Shown here piece by piece: positions 5,097 to 5,208 of a DNA stretch of 5,208 bases. A model generated the notes under the pieces. The model saw only the letters and a list, made by a program, of their open reading frames with translations, was not told the DNA's origin and made no database searches. Every line of letters starts with the position of its first letter. Within the stretch, counting starts at the first letter, position 1. This DNA comes from Halomonas sp. (GTDB lineage: Bacteria > Pseudomonadota > Gammaproteobacteria > Pseudomonadales > Oleiphilaceae): assembly GCA_007135745.1 (NCBI GenBank), contig SLIH01000121.1:1-5208 (forward strand). Reading direction: 5' to 3'. A program made the position numbers and the translations under genes.

Positions 5097-5208
5097 ATGG
5101 AGAACACGCTGGGAACTGGAATGTCACTGGCTCCGGGATTGAAACGAAATCCCTTCCAGTTGATGAATAATGGCGTAAAGGGTGCCCTGCGGATTGGTCA
5201 GACGGCCA
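5097..5208 (+). CDS. Unrecognised protein, N-terminal fragment (cut by window edge)
   Basis: I do not recognise this gene. The 37 visible codons begin at ATG 5097 and stay open to the window end, while the other two plus-strand frames close early. The fragment starts MENTLGTGMSLAPG and continues LKRNPFQLMNNGVKGALRIG. There is no cleavable signal peptide, no membrane segment and no known motif in this part. It stands where recF normally follows dnaN in gammaproteobacteria, but does not resemble the RecF start (a short strand, L.I.DFRN, then the Walker A loop) or that of GyrB. A good ribosome-binding site and an 18-base gap suggest co-transcription with dnaN. An alternative start is ATG 5121 (MSLAPG). 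It may be a lineage-specific insertion between dnaN and recF, or recF may be elsewhere. Confidence 0.55.
   Translation, partial: MENTLGTGMSLAPGLKRNPFQLMNNGVKGALRIGQTA

Overview
This window is the chromosomal replication-origin region of a gammaproteobacterium. The gene order yidC–yidD–rnpA–rpmH (leftward) / oriC / dnaA–dnaN (rightward) is the classical one. DnaA and RpmH resemble those of Pseudomonadales and Oceanospirillales (Pseudomonas, Marinobacter and Alcanivorax type), and the YidC N-terminus has the YLL.L.WN.DY pattern of that group. I judged this from remembered family sequences, so genus is not assigned. No mobile element, CRISPR array, tRNA or rRNA gene is visible.

Positions 1–1613, minus strand: a compact four-gene cluster. 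rpmH (ribosomal protein L34) comes first, then rnpA (RNase P protein, TTG start), yidD (membrane-insertion factor) and the first 266 codons of yidC (membrane insertase), which runs off the left edge. Gaps are 10, 25 and 3 bases. A good sigma70-type promoter (TTGATC, 17-base spacer, TACAAT) drives the cluster leftward from 1723–1695.

Positions 1614–2360: a 747-base gene-free stretch holding the leftward rpmH promoter, the presumptive oriC and the dnaA promoter and leader. The origin core is a 70-base, about 71 % A+T segment (2052–2121). It is bounded by two inward-facing DnaA boxes, one perfect (2043–2051) and one with a single mismatch (2122–2130). A second A/T-rich patch lies at about 1780–1835. 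The probable dnaA promoter has TAGAAT at 2181–2186. The leader carries a perfect 6+6 inverted repeat (2214–2227). Just before the GTG start is a 12-bp tandem duplication whose two copies can fold into an 8-bp hairpin (2324–2343).

Positions 2361–5078, plus strand: dnaA (518 aa, initiator ATPase) and dnaN (367 aa, sliding clamp), 57 bases apart, both intact. DnaA opens the origin and the DnaN clamp tethers polymerase III and recruits Hda-type regulators. All genes point away from oriC, co-directional with the forks.

Positions 5097–5208: the start of an open frame I do not recognise. It has a ribosome-binding site and lies 18 bases after dnaN, where recF is usually found. It does not look like RecF or GyrB and is the least expected item here. 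The rest is a conserved housekeeping region. The second-look items are the sparse origin architecture, the dnaA leader hairpin and the unknown gene after dnaN. I found no convincing undescribed system.
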